From the NCBI GenBank assembly GCA_040387555.1, contig JAZKDO010000005.1, positions 434,001 through 498,000 on the forward strand: 64,000 nucleotides of DNA. Direction: 5' to 3'. The notes under the pieces were generated by a model, which was not told where the DNA came from, searched no databases, and saw only the letters and a list, made by a program, of their open reading frames with translations. This document shows positions 17,674 through 27,319 of the stretch, in pieces (position 1 is the stretch's first letter; each line of letters begins with the position of its first letter). The stretch is from UBA4416 sp040387555. Lineage in GTDB: Bacteria; Bacteroidota; Bacteroidia; B-17B0; Aurantibacillaceae. The position numbers and the translations under genes are program-made.

Positions 17674-19449
17674 ATGAAACAGTTTTTTGGCGCTTTTTTT
17701 GGCTCATGTTTAGGGATTTTAGTAACAGGTGTAATTATGATTATAATAGTAATTGCGTCAGTTACCAGTGTGTTTACGGAGGCTATTAAAATGAACTCTA
17801 AACAGGGCTATCACCCAACCGAGAATTCAGTGTTAAGAATTGATCTGGATGGTGATATCAAAGAGCGAAGTGTAAAAAATCCTTTTGGAAATTTGGACTT
17901 AGGCCCTTTTATGCAGAAATCTTCTGTTGGACTAAATGACATTATTGACAATCTCAAAAAAGCAAAAGATGATAAAAACATTAAAGGTATTTATCTTGAA
18001 ATCAGCAATCCAATAGCTGGTTTTGCTACCTTAGAAGAAGTGCGTAATGCATTAATTGATTTTAAAACTTCAGGAAAATTCATTTACGCTTATTCTGAAT
18101 TATATTCTCAGAAAGCTTACTACCTCGCTTGCACAGCAGATAAAGTATATTTAAACCCGCAGGGTGGAATGGAAATCAAAGGATTGAGTTCGCAGCTAAT
18201 GTTCTTTAAGAAAATGCTTGAAAAACTGGATTTGGAAGTTCAGATATTTCGCCATGGTAAATTTAAAAGTGCCATCGAGCCTTTTATGTTGGATAAAATG
18301 AGTGAAGCAAACCGGAGCCAGGTGGAGGTATATCTTGGATCTCTCTGGGGACACATGACCCATGGAATGGCGAAGAGCAGACATATTTCCGTTAAAGATA
18401 TTAATGATATCGCTGATCATCTGGCAATACGAAGTCCAGAAGATGCCGTGTCGAATAAACTGGTTGATGAATTAAAATATGAAGATGAAGTGTATAGTAT
18501 TATTCGTAAGAACATTAATTTAGGGGAAAGTGATAAAATACATTTTGTTTCTATGGACGATTATTCAGACGCATACAGCAAATCAAAATTATCAAAAGAT
18601 AGAGTCGCTGTCATTTACGCAGTTGGTGAAATTGAAAGCGGAGATGGTAGTGATGACAAGATCGGAAGTGACCGCATTGTGAAAGCGATTCGGGACGCAC
18701 GTCTTGATAAAAATGTGAAAGCGATTGTATTGCGCGTTAATTCACCCGGTGGTAGTGCTTTGGCCTCTGATGTGATTTGGAGAGAGACCGTATTAGCGCA
18801 AAAAACAAAACCCTTTATTGTATCCATGGGTGATGTTGCCGCCAGTGGTGGATATTATATTAGCTGTGCAGCTGATCGCATCTTTGCGCAGCCAAATACA
18901 ATTACCGGATCTATTGGCGTGTTTGGGATGATACCTAATGCGCAAAAAACGTTATCTGAAAAATTGGGAATTACCATTGATACTGTAAATACTAATAAAC
19001 ACAGTGATGTAGGTACTATTTTAAGAAGGGCCACTTCAGAAGAATATGAATACATTCAACAAAGCGTAGAGCATATATATGATGTGTTTATTTCTAAAGT
19101 GGCGGTAGGAAGAAAAACTTCCAAAAACAATATCGATAGTATAGGGCAGGGTAGAGTATGGAGCGGTGCTGATGCGATTAAGATTAACCTGGTAGATGAA
19201 CTTGGCGGTATTAATGACGCCATACATTATGCGGCTAAACAGGCTAAGATTACCGATTACAGAATTTTAGATCTTCCAAAACAAAAAGACCCTTTACAGG
19301 AATTGTTGGGTCACGCCGAAGAGGAAATGGAAGCCCGCACCATGAAAGCTCATTTAGGGGTACAATACCAATATGTAAAACAACTGAAAAATGTTCTTCA
19401 ATTAAAAGGTGTTCAGGCCCGCTTGCCTTACGAAATGATTATAGAGTAA
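17674..19449 (+). CDS. sppA: Signal peptide peptidase SppA, 67K type
   Basis: 591 aa, long form with two tandem S49 domains. A single N-terminal membrane anchor (residues 8-32) places the protease in the inner membrane facing the periplasm. The catalytic dyad is Lys198 in FKSAIEPF of the first domain and Ser391 in AASGGYYIS of the second, the split arrangement known from E. coli SppA. Cleaves leftover signal peptides. The GSIGVFG block and GRVWSGADA near 500 are also conserved. Confidence 0.95.
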   Translation: MKQFFGAFFGSCLGILVTGVIMIIIVIASVTSVFTEAIKMNSKQGYHPTENSVLRIDLDGDIKERSVKNPFGNLDLGPFMQKSSVGLNDIIDNLKKAKDDKNIKGIYLEISNPIAGFATLEEVRNALIDFKTSGKFIYAYSELYSQKAYYLACTADKVYLNPQGGMEIKGLSSQLMFFKKMLEKLDLEVQIFRHGKFKSAIEPFMLDKMSEANRSQVEVYLGSLWGHMTHGMAKSRHISVKDINDIADHLAIRSPEDAVSNKLVDELKYEDEVYSIIRKNINLGESDKIHFVSMDDYSDAYSKSKLSKDRVAVIYAVGEIESGDGSDDKIGSDRIVKAIRDARLDKNVKAIVLRVNSPGGSALASDVIWRETVLAQKTKPFIVSMGDVAASGGYYISCAADRIFAQPNTITGSIGVFGMIPNAQKTLSEKLGITIDTVNTNKHSDVGTILRRATSEEYEYIQQSVEHIYDVFISKVAVGRKTSKNNIDSIGQGRVWSGADAIKINLVDELGGINDAIHYAAKQAKITDYRILDLPKQKDPLQELLGHAEEEMEARTMKAHLGVQYQYVKQLKNVLQLKGVQARLPYEMIIE

Positions 19450-19622
19450 TTTAGAGTATGGTTCTGAGTTTCTAATCTTATACTTTTTTATTAGTCAAAA
19501 AAGATATAATATGTATTAATTATATAATTGAACTTTTTCGATAAAGGCATACTAACATTTTTTAAGAAATGATCTTCTTTGAACTAAGTTTTAATAACTA
19601 TTTTCACTTAAAATTATTGACT

Positions 19623-20090
19623 ATGAAGAATGTATTTTTACTTTTATTTTCGGTTGTTACCTTGTTAAGCTTTTCTCAAAATGCGTTAAAGCCGGTAACC
19701 TGGCAAGTTTCTTATATTGAAAAATCGGCTACTGAAGGTGAAATTATTTTCAAAGCAAGCATTGAAAATAAATGGCATATTTATTCCCAGCGTCCCACTG
19801 ATGTTGGCCCTATTCCAACGTCTTTCACTATAACACCTAATTCAAATTTTGAATTAGTGGGGAAAACAGAAGAAATGGATGCGCATGAAGAGTATGTTGC
19901 GGCCTTTGATGCAAAGGTATTTGTATTCGCAGGAGAAGCAGTTTTTAAGCAAAAAATAAGAAAAAAAAATGCGAAAGCTTTTACAATGAATACATCTTTA
20001 GAATTCATGACGTGTAATGACAGGCAATGTTTGCCGCCGACAACTTTAAATTTTCCTGTGAATGTTCCACAAACAAGTGCAAAAAAATAA
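19623..20090 (+). CDS. Free-standing DsbD alpha-type domain protein
   Basis: 155 aa from the ATG at 19623, chosen because a clean signal peptide (MKNVFLLLFSVVTLLSFSQ) starts there; an upstream in-frame ATG at 19569 would add a non-signal leader. The rest is a DsbD N-terminal (alpha) immunoglobulin-like domain: WHIYSQ.P, PIPTSF, and a C-terminal FMTCNDRQCLPP with the paired cysteines that exchange disulfides. It precedes dsbD, whose own N-terminus carries a second such domain (YEFQACTDEKCIFPP). Likely a periplasmic redox partner or substrate of DsbD. Confidence 0.83.
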   Translation: MKNVFLLLFSVVTLLSFSQNALKPVTWQVSYIEKSATEGEIIFKASIENKWHIYSQRPTDVGPIPTSFTITPNSNFELVGKTEEMDAHEEYVAAFDAKVFVFAGEAVFKQKIRKKNAKAFTMNTSLEFMTCNDRQCLPPTTLNFPVNVPQTSAKK

Positions 20091-20181
20091 GCCCTTAGGA
20101 ATCTCATTATTATGTGAGTTTAATGTAAACTCAACGCTGTTCTCGTAAAATTTGCCCTACTTTTACCAAACAAATAAATTT

Positions 20182-22272
20182 ATGCTGAAAAAGATATTTT
20201 CCCTGTTTTTCATTCTTACTGTTGGTTTTTCGTTTTTAAAAGCTCAGGATGCCCCGGTTCATTTTAAATTTTCCACAAAGAAAATATCCAGCTGCGAATA
20301 TGATCTGCAATTCATCGCTTCTATTGATGATGGTTGGCATATGTATTCTCTGGTGAGAGATTCTGAAGACGGGCCTAATCCCACCGTATTTACCTTTACA
20401 AAATCATCAGATTATGAATTGATAGGTAAACCAACAGAAAGTAAACCTGTTAAAGAATTTGATAAGGTATTTGAAATGAATGTACGCTACTTTAATCGCA
20501 CTGCAACTTTCACTCAGCGCGTTAAATTAAAGACAGATAAAAACATTTCTGTAAAAGGAAAATATGAATTTCAGGCTTGCACTGATGAGAAATGTATTTT
20601 CCCTCCTGCTGATGCGTTTGAATTTCAATTGCAGGGAAGCGCTGAGTGTTTAGGCATTTCTTCTACATCTACTACTGCCGTTCTAACAAATACTGCTGAC
20701 AATGCGACGGCCTGTGTATGTGATACGCAAGCTATTTTATCTTCAATGCAAGTGAAAAATACAGAGTCAGCTATGCAAATCGAATCCGTAGCGCCTGTTA
20801 TCACCGAAGCGGCAAATTCAGCTGAAGAAAGGTCTTTTTGGGGAATTTTTATTGCCGGATTTATAGGTGGATTAGCCGCATTGCTAACGCCCTGCGTATT
20901 TCCTATGATTCCAATGAATGTGAGTTTTTTTACAAAGCAAAGTAAAACCAAAGCACAGGGAATTCGTAATGCATTATTATATTCAATTTCCATCATTGTA
21001 TTGTATGTTGGTTTAGGTCTGGGTGTAACTTTAATTTTTGGAGCCGGCGCTTTGCATTCCTTGTCAACGAATGTGTGGTTCAACCTTGCGTTCTTTTTAT
21101 TGTTGTTAATCTTTGCAATGTCTTTCCTGGGCGCGTTTGAAATTACCCTGCCAAGCAGCTTTGTCAATAAAATTGATGCTAAATCAGATAAGGGAGGCTA
21201 CCTCGGAATTTTCTTTATGGCATTTACATTAGCATTGGTATCTTTTTCTTGTACAGGCCCTATCATCGGAACATTATTGGTTCAGGCATCTTCCACCGGG
21301 AATATTACCGGACCCTTTTTCGGAATGTTTGGTTTTGCTTTAGCGTTGGCATTACCTTTTGGATTATTTGCTGCCTTCCCGGGCTGGTTAAATTCGTTAC
21401 CTCAATCAGGAGGTTGGTTAAATGCTGTAAAAGTGACTCTTGGTTTTTTGGAGCTGGCATTGGCTTTAAAATTTGCATCTAATGCTGACCTGGTAGTTCA
21501 GGCTGGAATCTTAACCCGTGAAGTGTTTATCGGTTTATGGATTGTAATTTTTGGGTTATTAACTATGTATTTATTAGGGATCTATAAAACATCTCATGAC
21601 AGTGACTTGAAACATGTATCTGTCGGTAGGCTTTTTATTGCGATTACTTCTTTTTTCGTGACGATTTATTTAATTCCTGGATTGTGGGGAGCTCCTTTAA
21701 AATTATTCTCAGGAATTTTACCTCCTTTGGAATACTCAGAATCACCGCATGGTTTTGGAAATTCAATGAAAGGCTCAGAAGGATCTGTATCTACAGATGC
21801 AGAATTTGGCAAGTACATGGAGGTGAATAAAAACGGCATTGTACATTTTAAAAATGATTATGAACATGCTCTCGCTTATTCAAAAAAAGTTGGCAAACCT
21901 TTATTGATTGATTTTACAGGACATGCCTGCGCAAACTGTCGGAAAACAGAAGATTATGTTTGGCCGGATGCGGAAGTAACCAAACGATTAAATAATGATG
22001 TGGTTTTGGTTTCTTTATATGTAGATGATAAACGTGAACTGGATCCGAAAGAGTATATGACCGTTCAATGGTATGGTAAGGAAAGGCAGATAACAGATAT
22101 TGGCGATAAGTTCAAGTACATGGAAGAAAAAGTTTACGGACAAAGTACACAACCTTTATATGTATTGGTGGATGGAAATGAAAAAGTACTCGCTCCCATT
22201 CGTGGTTATAATCCAAGTATTCCGGAATACATTAACTGGCTTCAAAAAGGAATAGACAATTACAAAAAGTAA
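20182..22272 (+). CDS. dsbD: Thiol:disulfide interchange protein DsbD
   Basis: 696 aa from the ATG at 20182, which opens directly on a signal peptide (MLKKIFSLFFILTVGFSFLK). Three modules: periplasmic alpha domain (about 25-160) with CTDEKC; eight-helix membrane domain from about residue 225 with the buried cysteines Cys238 (TPCVFP) and Cys357 (SCTGP); C-terminal thioredoxin-like gamma domain with CANC at 583-586. Passes electrons from cytosolic thioredoxin to periplasmic thiols. The linker around 180-215 is low-complexity. dtd follows after 2 bp. Confidence 0.94.
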   Translation: MLKKIFSLFFILTVGFSFLKAQDAPVHFKFSTKKISSCEYDLQFIASIDDGWHMYSLVRDSEDGPNPTVFTFTKSSDYELIGKPTESKPVKEFDKVFEMNVRYFNRTATFTQRVKLKTDKNISVKGKYEFQACTDEKCIFPPADAFEFQLQGSAECLGISSTSTTAVLTNTADNATACVCDTQAILSSMQVKNTESAMQIESVAPVITEAANSAEERSFWGIFIAGFIGGLAALLTPCVFPMIPMNVSFFTKQSKTKAQGIRNALLYSISIIVLYVGLGLGVTLIFGAGALHSLSTNVWFNLAFFLLLLIFAMSFLGAFEITLPSSFVNKIDAKSDKGGYLGIFFMAFTLALVSFSCTGPIIGTLLVQASSTGNITGPFFGMFGFALALALPFGLFAAFPGWLNSLPQSGGWLNAVKVTLGFLELALALKFASNADLVVQAGILTREVFIGLWIVIFGLLTMYLLGIYKTSHDSDLKHVSVGRLFIAITSFFVTIYLIPGLWGAPLKLFSGILPPLEYSESPHGFGNSMKGSEGSVSTDAEFGKYMEVNKNGIVHFKNDYEHALAYSKKVGKPLLIDFTGHACANCRKTEDYVWPDAEVTKRLNNDVVLVSLYVDDKRELDPKEYMTVQWYGKERQITDIGDKFKYMEEKVYGQSTQPLYVLVDGNEKVLAPIRGYNPSIPEYINWLQKGIDNYKK

Positions 22273-22274
22273 AT

Positions 22275-22727
22275 ATGCGTTTTGTAATTCAACGTGTTTC
22301 TGAAGCCTCAGTAAAAATTGATGGAGCAATTTATTCTGAAATACAAAAAGGGTTTTTAGTATTAGTTGGTATCGAGGAGACAGATTCAAAAGAAGATGCA
22401 GACTGGCTGTGTAACAAATTAATTTCTCTGAGAATTTTTTCAGATGCAGAGGATAAAATGAATTTATCTCTTCAGGATATCAACGGGGATGTATTGCTGG
22501 TGTCGCAGTTCACTTTGTTTGCTTCCACTAAAAAAGGAAACCGGCCTTCTTTTATTCGATCCGCAAAGCCTGATCAGGCCATTCCTTTATATGACAATTG
22601 TATTCAACAATTATCCGGATTATTGAACAAACCTATTAAAACAGGGCAGTTTGGTGCAGACATGAAAGTGAGTTTGATCAATGACGGTCCTGTGACAATA
22701 TTGATAGATAGTAAGAACAGGGAGTAA
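22275..22727 (+). CDS. dtd: D-aminoacyl-tRNA deacylase
   Basis: 150 aa, full length. Hydrolyses D-amino acids off mischarged tRNA, recycling tRNA in the cytosol. Conserved motifs: MRFVIQRVSEASVKID at the start, LLVSQFTLFA near 75-84 (SQFTLFA) and NDGPVTI near 135-140 (the Gly-cisPro motif GP that gates chirality). 2 bp behind dsbD, so translationally linked to it, although the functions are unrelated. Confidence 0.96.
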   Translation: MRFVIQRVSEASVKIDGAIYSEIQKGFLVLVGIEETDSKEDADWLCNKLISLRIFSDAEDKMNLSLQDINGDVLLVSQFTLFASTKKGNRPSFIRSAKPDQAIPLYDNCIQQLSGLLNKPIKTGQFGADMKVSLINDGPVTILIDSKNRE

Positions 22728-22790
22728 TTATATTAACTCTGTTATCAATTTCTAGTTCAAGATTGGTTGCAAAAAAATAGACGTGGTGTT

Positions 22791-22821
22791 AAAAAGGCTT
22801 CCAAAAATTGGAAGCCTTTTC
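22791..22821. terminator. Bidirectional terminator between dtd and fahA
   Basis: Perfect 13-bp stem, 22792-22804 with 22808-22820, 3-nt loop, A-run on one side and T-run on the other. It serves the two convergent genes. Confidence 0.9.
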
Positions 22822-22823
22822 GT

Positions 22824-24098
22824 TTAAATTGCAGGTAATAATTTTGCTTTACATTCACCAAATCCAATGCGTACTTTGTCGTTTTTGCAGTAGCCTCTTA
22901 AAATAACAGTGTCGTTATCATTAATGAATTTACGTTCGCTTCCATCTTTTAATTTGAGAGGTTTTGTTCCTTTCCAGCTGAGTTCCATCATGCTTCCATA
23001 TTCTGAAGGTTGAGGACCACTGATTGTGCCACTTCCCATCATGTCGCCAACATTTACATTGCATCCATTCACTGTATGATGTGCGAGTTGCTGTTCCATT
23101 GTCCAGTACATGTATTTATAATTGGAGTTACACACAACGGTTTCTTCGCAATTTTCAGGTTGAATTGCAACTTCCAGTTTAATGTCAATGTTTTTATTTC
23201 CTTTATATTCTAAATAAGGAAATACTTTAGGATCCTGAACGTAACCTTCTGTGCGGTATGGTTCCAGAGCATCTAATGTCACAATCCATGGAGACATGGT
23301 AGATGCAAAATTCTTGGATAAAAATGGTCCTAATGGCACATATTCCCAGGTCTGTATATCACGCGCGCTCCAGTCATTAAATAGCGCCATCCCAAAAATA
23401 TAATCGTCAGCTTGTTCGGTGCTAATCGTTTCTCCCGATTTACTTGATTTACCAATGATGTAAGCTGTCTCTAACTCAAAGTCCAATAATTTGCAGGGAC
23501 CAAATGTAGGAACTTCTGCATCGGCCGGTTTCATTTGTCCTTTTGGCCTGTGGAAATTGGTGCCGCTTACCATAATGCTACTTGCCCTCCCATGGTAACC
23601 AACTGGAATATATTTCCAGTTAGGCATCAATGCATTTTTTGGATCACGAATCATAGTCCCAATATTTGTCGCGTGATCAATACTACTATAGAAATCTGTG
23701 TAGTCGCCAACCTTTACAGGAAGTAATAACTGTATACCAGATTGCTGTTTAAAAATAGAAGCGAATAATTCTTTGTTATTTTTTAGTTCTGAATTGTTGA
23801 TGTCCAATAATTCAGATAGCCTATCTCTTAATGCACGAGTGGTTGCCTTACCCAATTCAATAAAAGCATTCAGATAGGGCGAATTAAAAACATCTTTATT
23901 TATTTTTAAATTGGATAAAAAACCATGATTTGCCAACTCGTATATATCGATTATATGCAAACCAATCGCAGTACAAACATGATGGTTCACCGAATCATCA
24001 GAGTAAATTCCAAAAGGTAAATTTTGGATTGGGAAATCAGATCCCTCTTCTACATTGATCCAGGATGAAAGCGCTGGATTATTGGCTTTTATGGTCAT
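22824..24098 (-). CDS. fahA: Fumarylacetoacetase
   Basis: 424 aa, the full two-domain length of FAH. Splits fumarylacetoacetate to fumarate and acetoacetate, the last step of tyrosine/phenylalanine breakdown. Visible: N-terminal SH3-like domain (PIQNLPFGIY), the DYTDFYSSIDHATNIG active-site segment with the catalytic His, PVGYHGRASSI, the metal-binding FELETA and FNDWSARDIQTWE blocks, and MGSGTISGP. Alone here; other tyrosine-degradation genes are not in the window. Confidence 0.96.
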   Translation of the reverse strand: MTIKANNPALSSWINVEEGSDFPIQNLPFGIYSDDSVNHHVCTAIGLHIIDIYELANHGFLSNLKINKDVFNSPYLNAFIELGKATTRALRDRLSELLDINNSELKNNKELFASIFKQQSGIQLLLPVKVGDYTDFYSSIDHATNIGTMIRDPKNALMPNWKYIPVGYHGRASSIMVSGTNFHRPKGQMKPADAEVPTFGPCKLLDFELETAYIIGKSSKSGETISTEQADDYIFGMALFNDWSARDIQTWEYVPLGPFLSKNFASTMSPWIVTLDALEPYRTEGYVQDPKVFPYLEYKGNKNIDIKLEVAIQPENCEETVVCNSNYKYMYWTMEQQLAHHTVNGCNVNVGDMMGSGTISGPQPSEYGSMMELSWKGTKPLKLKDGSERKFINDNDTVILRGYCKNDKVRIGFGECKAKLLPAI

Positions 24099-24205
24099 AA
24101 TATGTTAGTTAAAAAAAGAAAAATGAATGATTTTTAATTTATAAGTTTTTATTTTTATCGAAATATAAATTTATCCAAGAAAGTTCAAAAATATACATTA
24201 TCGGA

Positions 24206-24880
24206 ATGCAATTTAAGAAACTTATCCTTCTTTTTTTAATTCATTTTTCATTTGGTTTGGTTGCACAAACTCCTAATGATTTTGCATTTGTGTTGAGCGA
24301 AAGAGCTGTGAATAAAGTGTTTATTGCCATTGGCGAAATCAACGGAAAGAGTGCTTATGAAGTTTTGGGAATCATTGATGGACATTACAAGTGGAAAGTT
24401 GTTAACCCTAAAATCAGTTTTAAACCTGATAGTAGTGACTTTACCTGTGATGTAAAAGTAGAGGTCGGACCTTTCGCATATAGATCCCAGGTATTAGGAC
24501 ATGTAAAAATAGGTTATGATAATAAAGTAAACCTGATATCTATTAAGATTACAGATGCTGTGTTCGAATTATATACCGTGGTGTTAAAAAACAAAGTTCA
24601 CATTAAAGATATTCACCTAGAAGATTATTTTAAAGATCCTTTCTTATTTGAAGGCCCTAAAAGCTTTGCAACGGATATGTCTTTTACCATGCCTGATAGT
24701 ACCATTAAACAGATATACGTTCAACCCTCGGATTGTGTGATGAGAGTAATGAAACAAGCGATTAAAACTTCCTGTGATATTGTTGCTCAGGACAAACCAT
24801 TTAAAAAAGAAATTAAAGTAACCCCACCGGTACAAATTGAATCTAAAGACAAGAATAACACTATAAAAAATAACATGTGA
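24206..24880 (+). CDS. Periplasmic protein of unknown function
   Basis: 224 aa. Signal peptide (MQFKKLILLFLIHFSFGLVAQ), then a beta-rich body with KISFKPDSSDFTCDVKVEVG and VLGHVKIGYDNKVNLISIKI, which looks like antiparallel strand pairs of an envelope lipid- or ligand-binding fold, and a lysine-rich tail. No family recognised. Its stop overlaps the GTG start of the PAP2 phosphatase gene (GTGA), so it is the first gene of a three-gene operon with PAP2 and an ArnT-like transferase; that suggests an envelope-lipid role. Confidence 0.75.
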   Translation: MQFKKLILLFLIHFSFGLVAQTPNDFAFVLSERAVNKVFIAIGEINGKSAYEVLGIIDGHYKWKVVNPKISFKPDSSDFTCDVKVEVGPFAYRSQVLGHVKIGYDNKVNLISIKITDAVFELYTVVLKNKVHIKDIHLEDYFKDPFLFEGPKSFATDMSFTMPDSTIKQIYVQPSDCVMRVMKQAIKTSCDIVAQDKPFKKEIKVTPPVQIESKDKNNTIKNNM

Positions 24881-25554
24881 GGCACTTTATTAAACAACAT
24901 TTTATCTACATAGGATTATACCTATTTCTATTTATATTTTTGGGCTACGTTTTGTTAACCATTAATAAATTTGATATTCATCGTTATATCAATAACCATG
25001 TTACAAATGATTTCATTGGCTCTTTATTCAGTTACCTTACCCATATTGGTGATGGGGTTTTTGCGATAGTTCTGGTTTTGGTATTATTGTTTTTTAGTAT
25101 CCGTAATGCAATGTATGTGTTACTTTCTTATGCAGGAGCATCTTTGGTAACCACTATTTTAAAAAATTTCGTATTTGCAGACTATTACCGCCCTTATTTC
25201 ATGTTTAAGTATTATACGAATGATAAATTAAATTTGGTAGAAAACGTTGAAATCCTAAGTAAATTTTCGTTTCCGAGCGGTCATGCAACATCTGCTTTTG
25301 CTGTATTTTTTTGTTTGCTGTTTATGAGTAAAAATCATTTTCTTAAAATTTTTTATTTTTCCATGGCTTGTATTGCAGCTTTTAGCCGTACTTATTTATC
25401 CCAGCATTGGTTAGTTGATATTTATGCAGGCTCATTGATTGGTGTTTCTTTTTCAGTGATCATGTACCTTTGGTTTTTCAGTAATGTAAAATGGGCACAT
25501 TTGAATATAACCTTGCAACAGTTTTTATCTCAAAGAAAAGCTAAACGTGTTTAA
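24877..25554 (+). CDS. PAP2-family membrane phosphatase
   Basis: 225 aa, GTG start overlapping the previous stop. Five or six hydrophobic helices. PAP2 motifs: a K...RP motif (KNFVFADYYRP near 90, with 8 rather than 6 residues between), FPSGHATSA near 130, and SRTYLSQHWLVDIYAG near 170. Removes phosphate from lipid phosphates or undecaprenyl pyrophosphate at the outer face of the inner membrane. Next to an ArnT-type transferase, so undecaprenyl- or lipid A-phosphate handling is plausible but not shown. Confidence 0.87.
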   Translation: MRHFIKQHFIYIGLYLFLFIFLGYVLLTINKFDIHRYINNHVTNDFIGSLFSYLTHIGDGVFAIVLVLVLLFFSIRNAMYVLLSYAGASLVTTILKNFVFADYYRPYFMFKYYTNDKLNLVENVEILSKFSFPSGHATSAFAVFFCLLFMSKNHFLKIFYFSMACIAAFSRTYLSQHWLVDIYAGSLIGVSFSVIMYLWFFSNVKWAHLNITLQQFLSQRKAKRV

Positions 25555-27307
25555 ACTATTAAATACAGATATTAAAGCGTATGCCTTTATAGCTTTAGTG
25601 GCATCTTTGCTTTACATACCTTTCATTGGTAATATGCCATTATTTGATTGGGATGAAATTAATTTCGCAGAATGTGCCCGTGAAATGCTGGTCTCTAATA
25701 ATTATTCTGAAGTTCAATTGTATTTTCACCCATTCTGGGAAAAACCACCATTATTTATCTGGCTTCAGGCTATAAGCATGAATGTTTTTGGAGTAAATGA
25801 ATTCGCAGCCCGCCTACCAAATGCGCTTTGTGGTATTGTTACGTTGTTAGTACTTTATAAAACAGGAAAGGTTTTAAATGACAGGAAATTTGGACTTACA
25901 TGGGCATTTGTTTATACCTGTACTTTACTGCCACATTTATTTTTTAAGAGTGGAATTATTGATCCATGGTTTAACCTATTTATTTACATATCCGTTTATT
26001 ACCTGATTCGTCATACCAATAATCCAATTTCTCGCTTTGGGTCCAGAACTGCTATGATTTCCGGTTTTTTCTTAGGCCTCGCCTTGCTTACCAAGGGGCC
26101 TGCAGCTTTAATACTTGTTGGTTTAACAGTTGTAGTGTTTTTTGTCTTAGGGAAATTAAAGAGCGTTTCTTCATTAAAATTTATAATGATTTTTTTTCTC
26201 ACTTTTTTAGTGACAGGTTTAAGTTGGTTTGCTGTTATGTATTTAAAGGGTCATGGCCAGGTAATCAAAGAATTTATCGATTATCAGATACGTTTATTTA
26301 AGACGGAAGATAGCGATCATGGCGGCCCGTTTATTTACCATTTTGTTGTGCTGTTAATAGGGTGTTTTCCTTCCTCATTATTTTTAATATTAGCACACAA
26401 GAAATCAAACAACGATACTCCATTTCAAATTCATTCAAAACGATGGATGATGAGTTTATTCTGGGTCGTATTAATTTTGTTTTCTATTGTTCAAACTAAA
26501 ATTGTCCATTATTCTTCCTTATGTTATTTTCCATTGACCTATTTGGCCACATACTCCATCCAGAAATTAATTGCAGGACAATACCAATGGAAAAAATGGT
26601 TCCATGTATTCTTTATTATTATTGCTACGGTATTAGGATTTGCTTTTGTTTTGATTGGCACTATACCACATATAAAATCAGTAATTATACTGGATAACCT
26701 TATTGCAGATCCATTTGCTCTGGCGAATTTAAAGGCAGATGTCTATTGGACTGGTTATGAGTGGGTGATTGGGATTATTTTTTTATGTATATCCATCGTT
26801 AGTATTTTTAAAATAAGAAGAGGCAGTTTAAAATTTATTTATCTTTTGTGTTTGGGATCTTTATTCTCAGTGTATAGTTTAATCATGATTATCGCACCAA
26901 AAATTGAGCAATATTCACAACGTTCTGCCATAGAGTTTTATAAGCAATGTGCAATCCACAATATTAATGTCGAATCCATCGGCTTTAAAAGTTATGCCAC
27001 TTTATTTTACGGTCAACTCGAACCATCTTTTAAGCAGAATGTTTCCTTTACAAATTACCTTAAATTAGTTAGAAGTAGCTATCAAAGTCAGAATATTAAT
27101 GTGGAAACTTCCTATGGTTTAGTTCGTGCCAACTGGATGAAAGATATTCAAAGCCCGAAGCCTTCCTGCTTTGTTGCGAAAATAAGTAGCGAAGAATCAA
27201 TAAAAAAAGATTGTCCCTATTTAAAAGAACTTTATAGACAAAACGGATTTATTTTTTATATACGTGTATTTGATGAAAAATACCGTAGTGGTGATATTTA
27301 TTATTAA
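25547..27307 (+). CDS. ArnT/PMT-type membrane glycosyltransferase
   Basis: 586 aa, GTG start overlapping the PAP2 stop. About twelve membrane helices. The first extracytoplasmic loop has the acidic catalytic motif (LFDWDEINFAECAREML) typical of GT-C enzymes of the ArnT/PMT group, and HPFWEKPPLFIWLQ follows as in ArnT. It moves a sugar from a polyprenyl phosphate to lipid A, protein or polymer in the periplasm. Substrate unknown. The C-terminal 140 residues form the soluble domain. Confidence 0.88.
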   Translation: MFKLLNTDIKAYAFIALVASLLYIPFIGNMPLFDWDEINFAECAREMLVSNNYSEVQLYFHPFWEKPPLFIWLQAISMNVFGVNEFAARLPNALCGIVTLLVLYKTGKVLNDRKFGLTWAFVYTCTLLPHLFFKSGIIDPWFNLFIYISVYYLIRHTNNPISRFGSRTAMISGFFLGLALLTKGPAALILVGLTVVVFFVLGKLKSVSSLKFIMIFFLTFLVTGLSWFAVMYLKGHGQVIKEFIDYQIRLFKTEDSDHGGPFIYHFVVLLIGCFPSSLFLILAHKKSNNDTPFQIHSKRWMMSLFWVVLILFSIVQTKIVHYSSLCYFPLTYLATYSIQKLIAGQYQWKKWFHVFFIIIATVLGFAFVLIGTIPHIKSVIILDNLIADPFALANLKADVYWTGYEWVIGIIFLCISIVSIFKIRRGSLKFIYLLCLGSLFSVYSLIMIIAPKIEQYSQRSAIEFYKQCAIHNINVESIGFKSYATLFYGQLEPSFKQNVSFTNYLKLVRSSYQSQNINVETSYGLVRANWMKDIQSPKPSCFVAKISSEESIKKDCPYLKELYRQNGFIFYIRVFDEKYRSGDIYY

Positions 27308-27319
27308 ATTTTATTTCAA

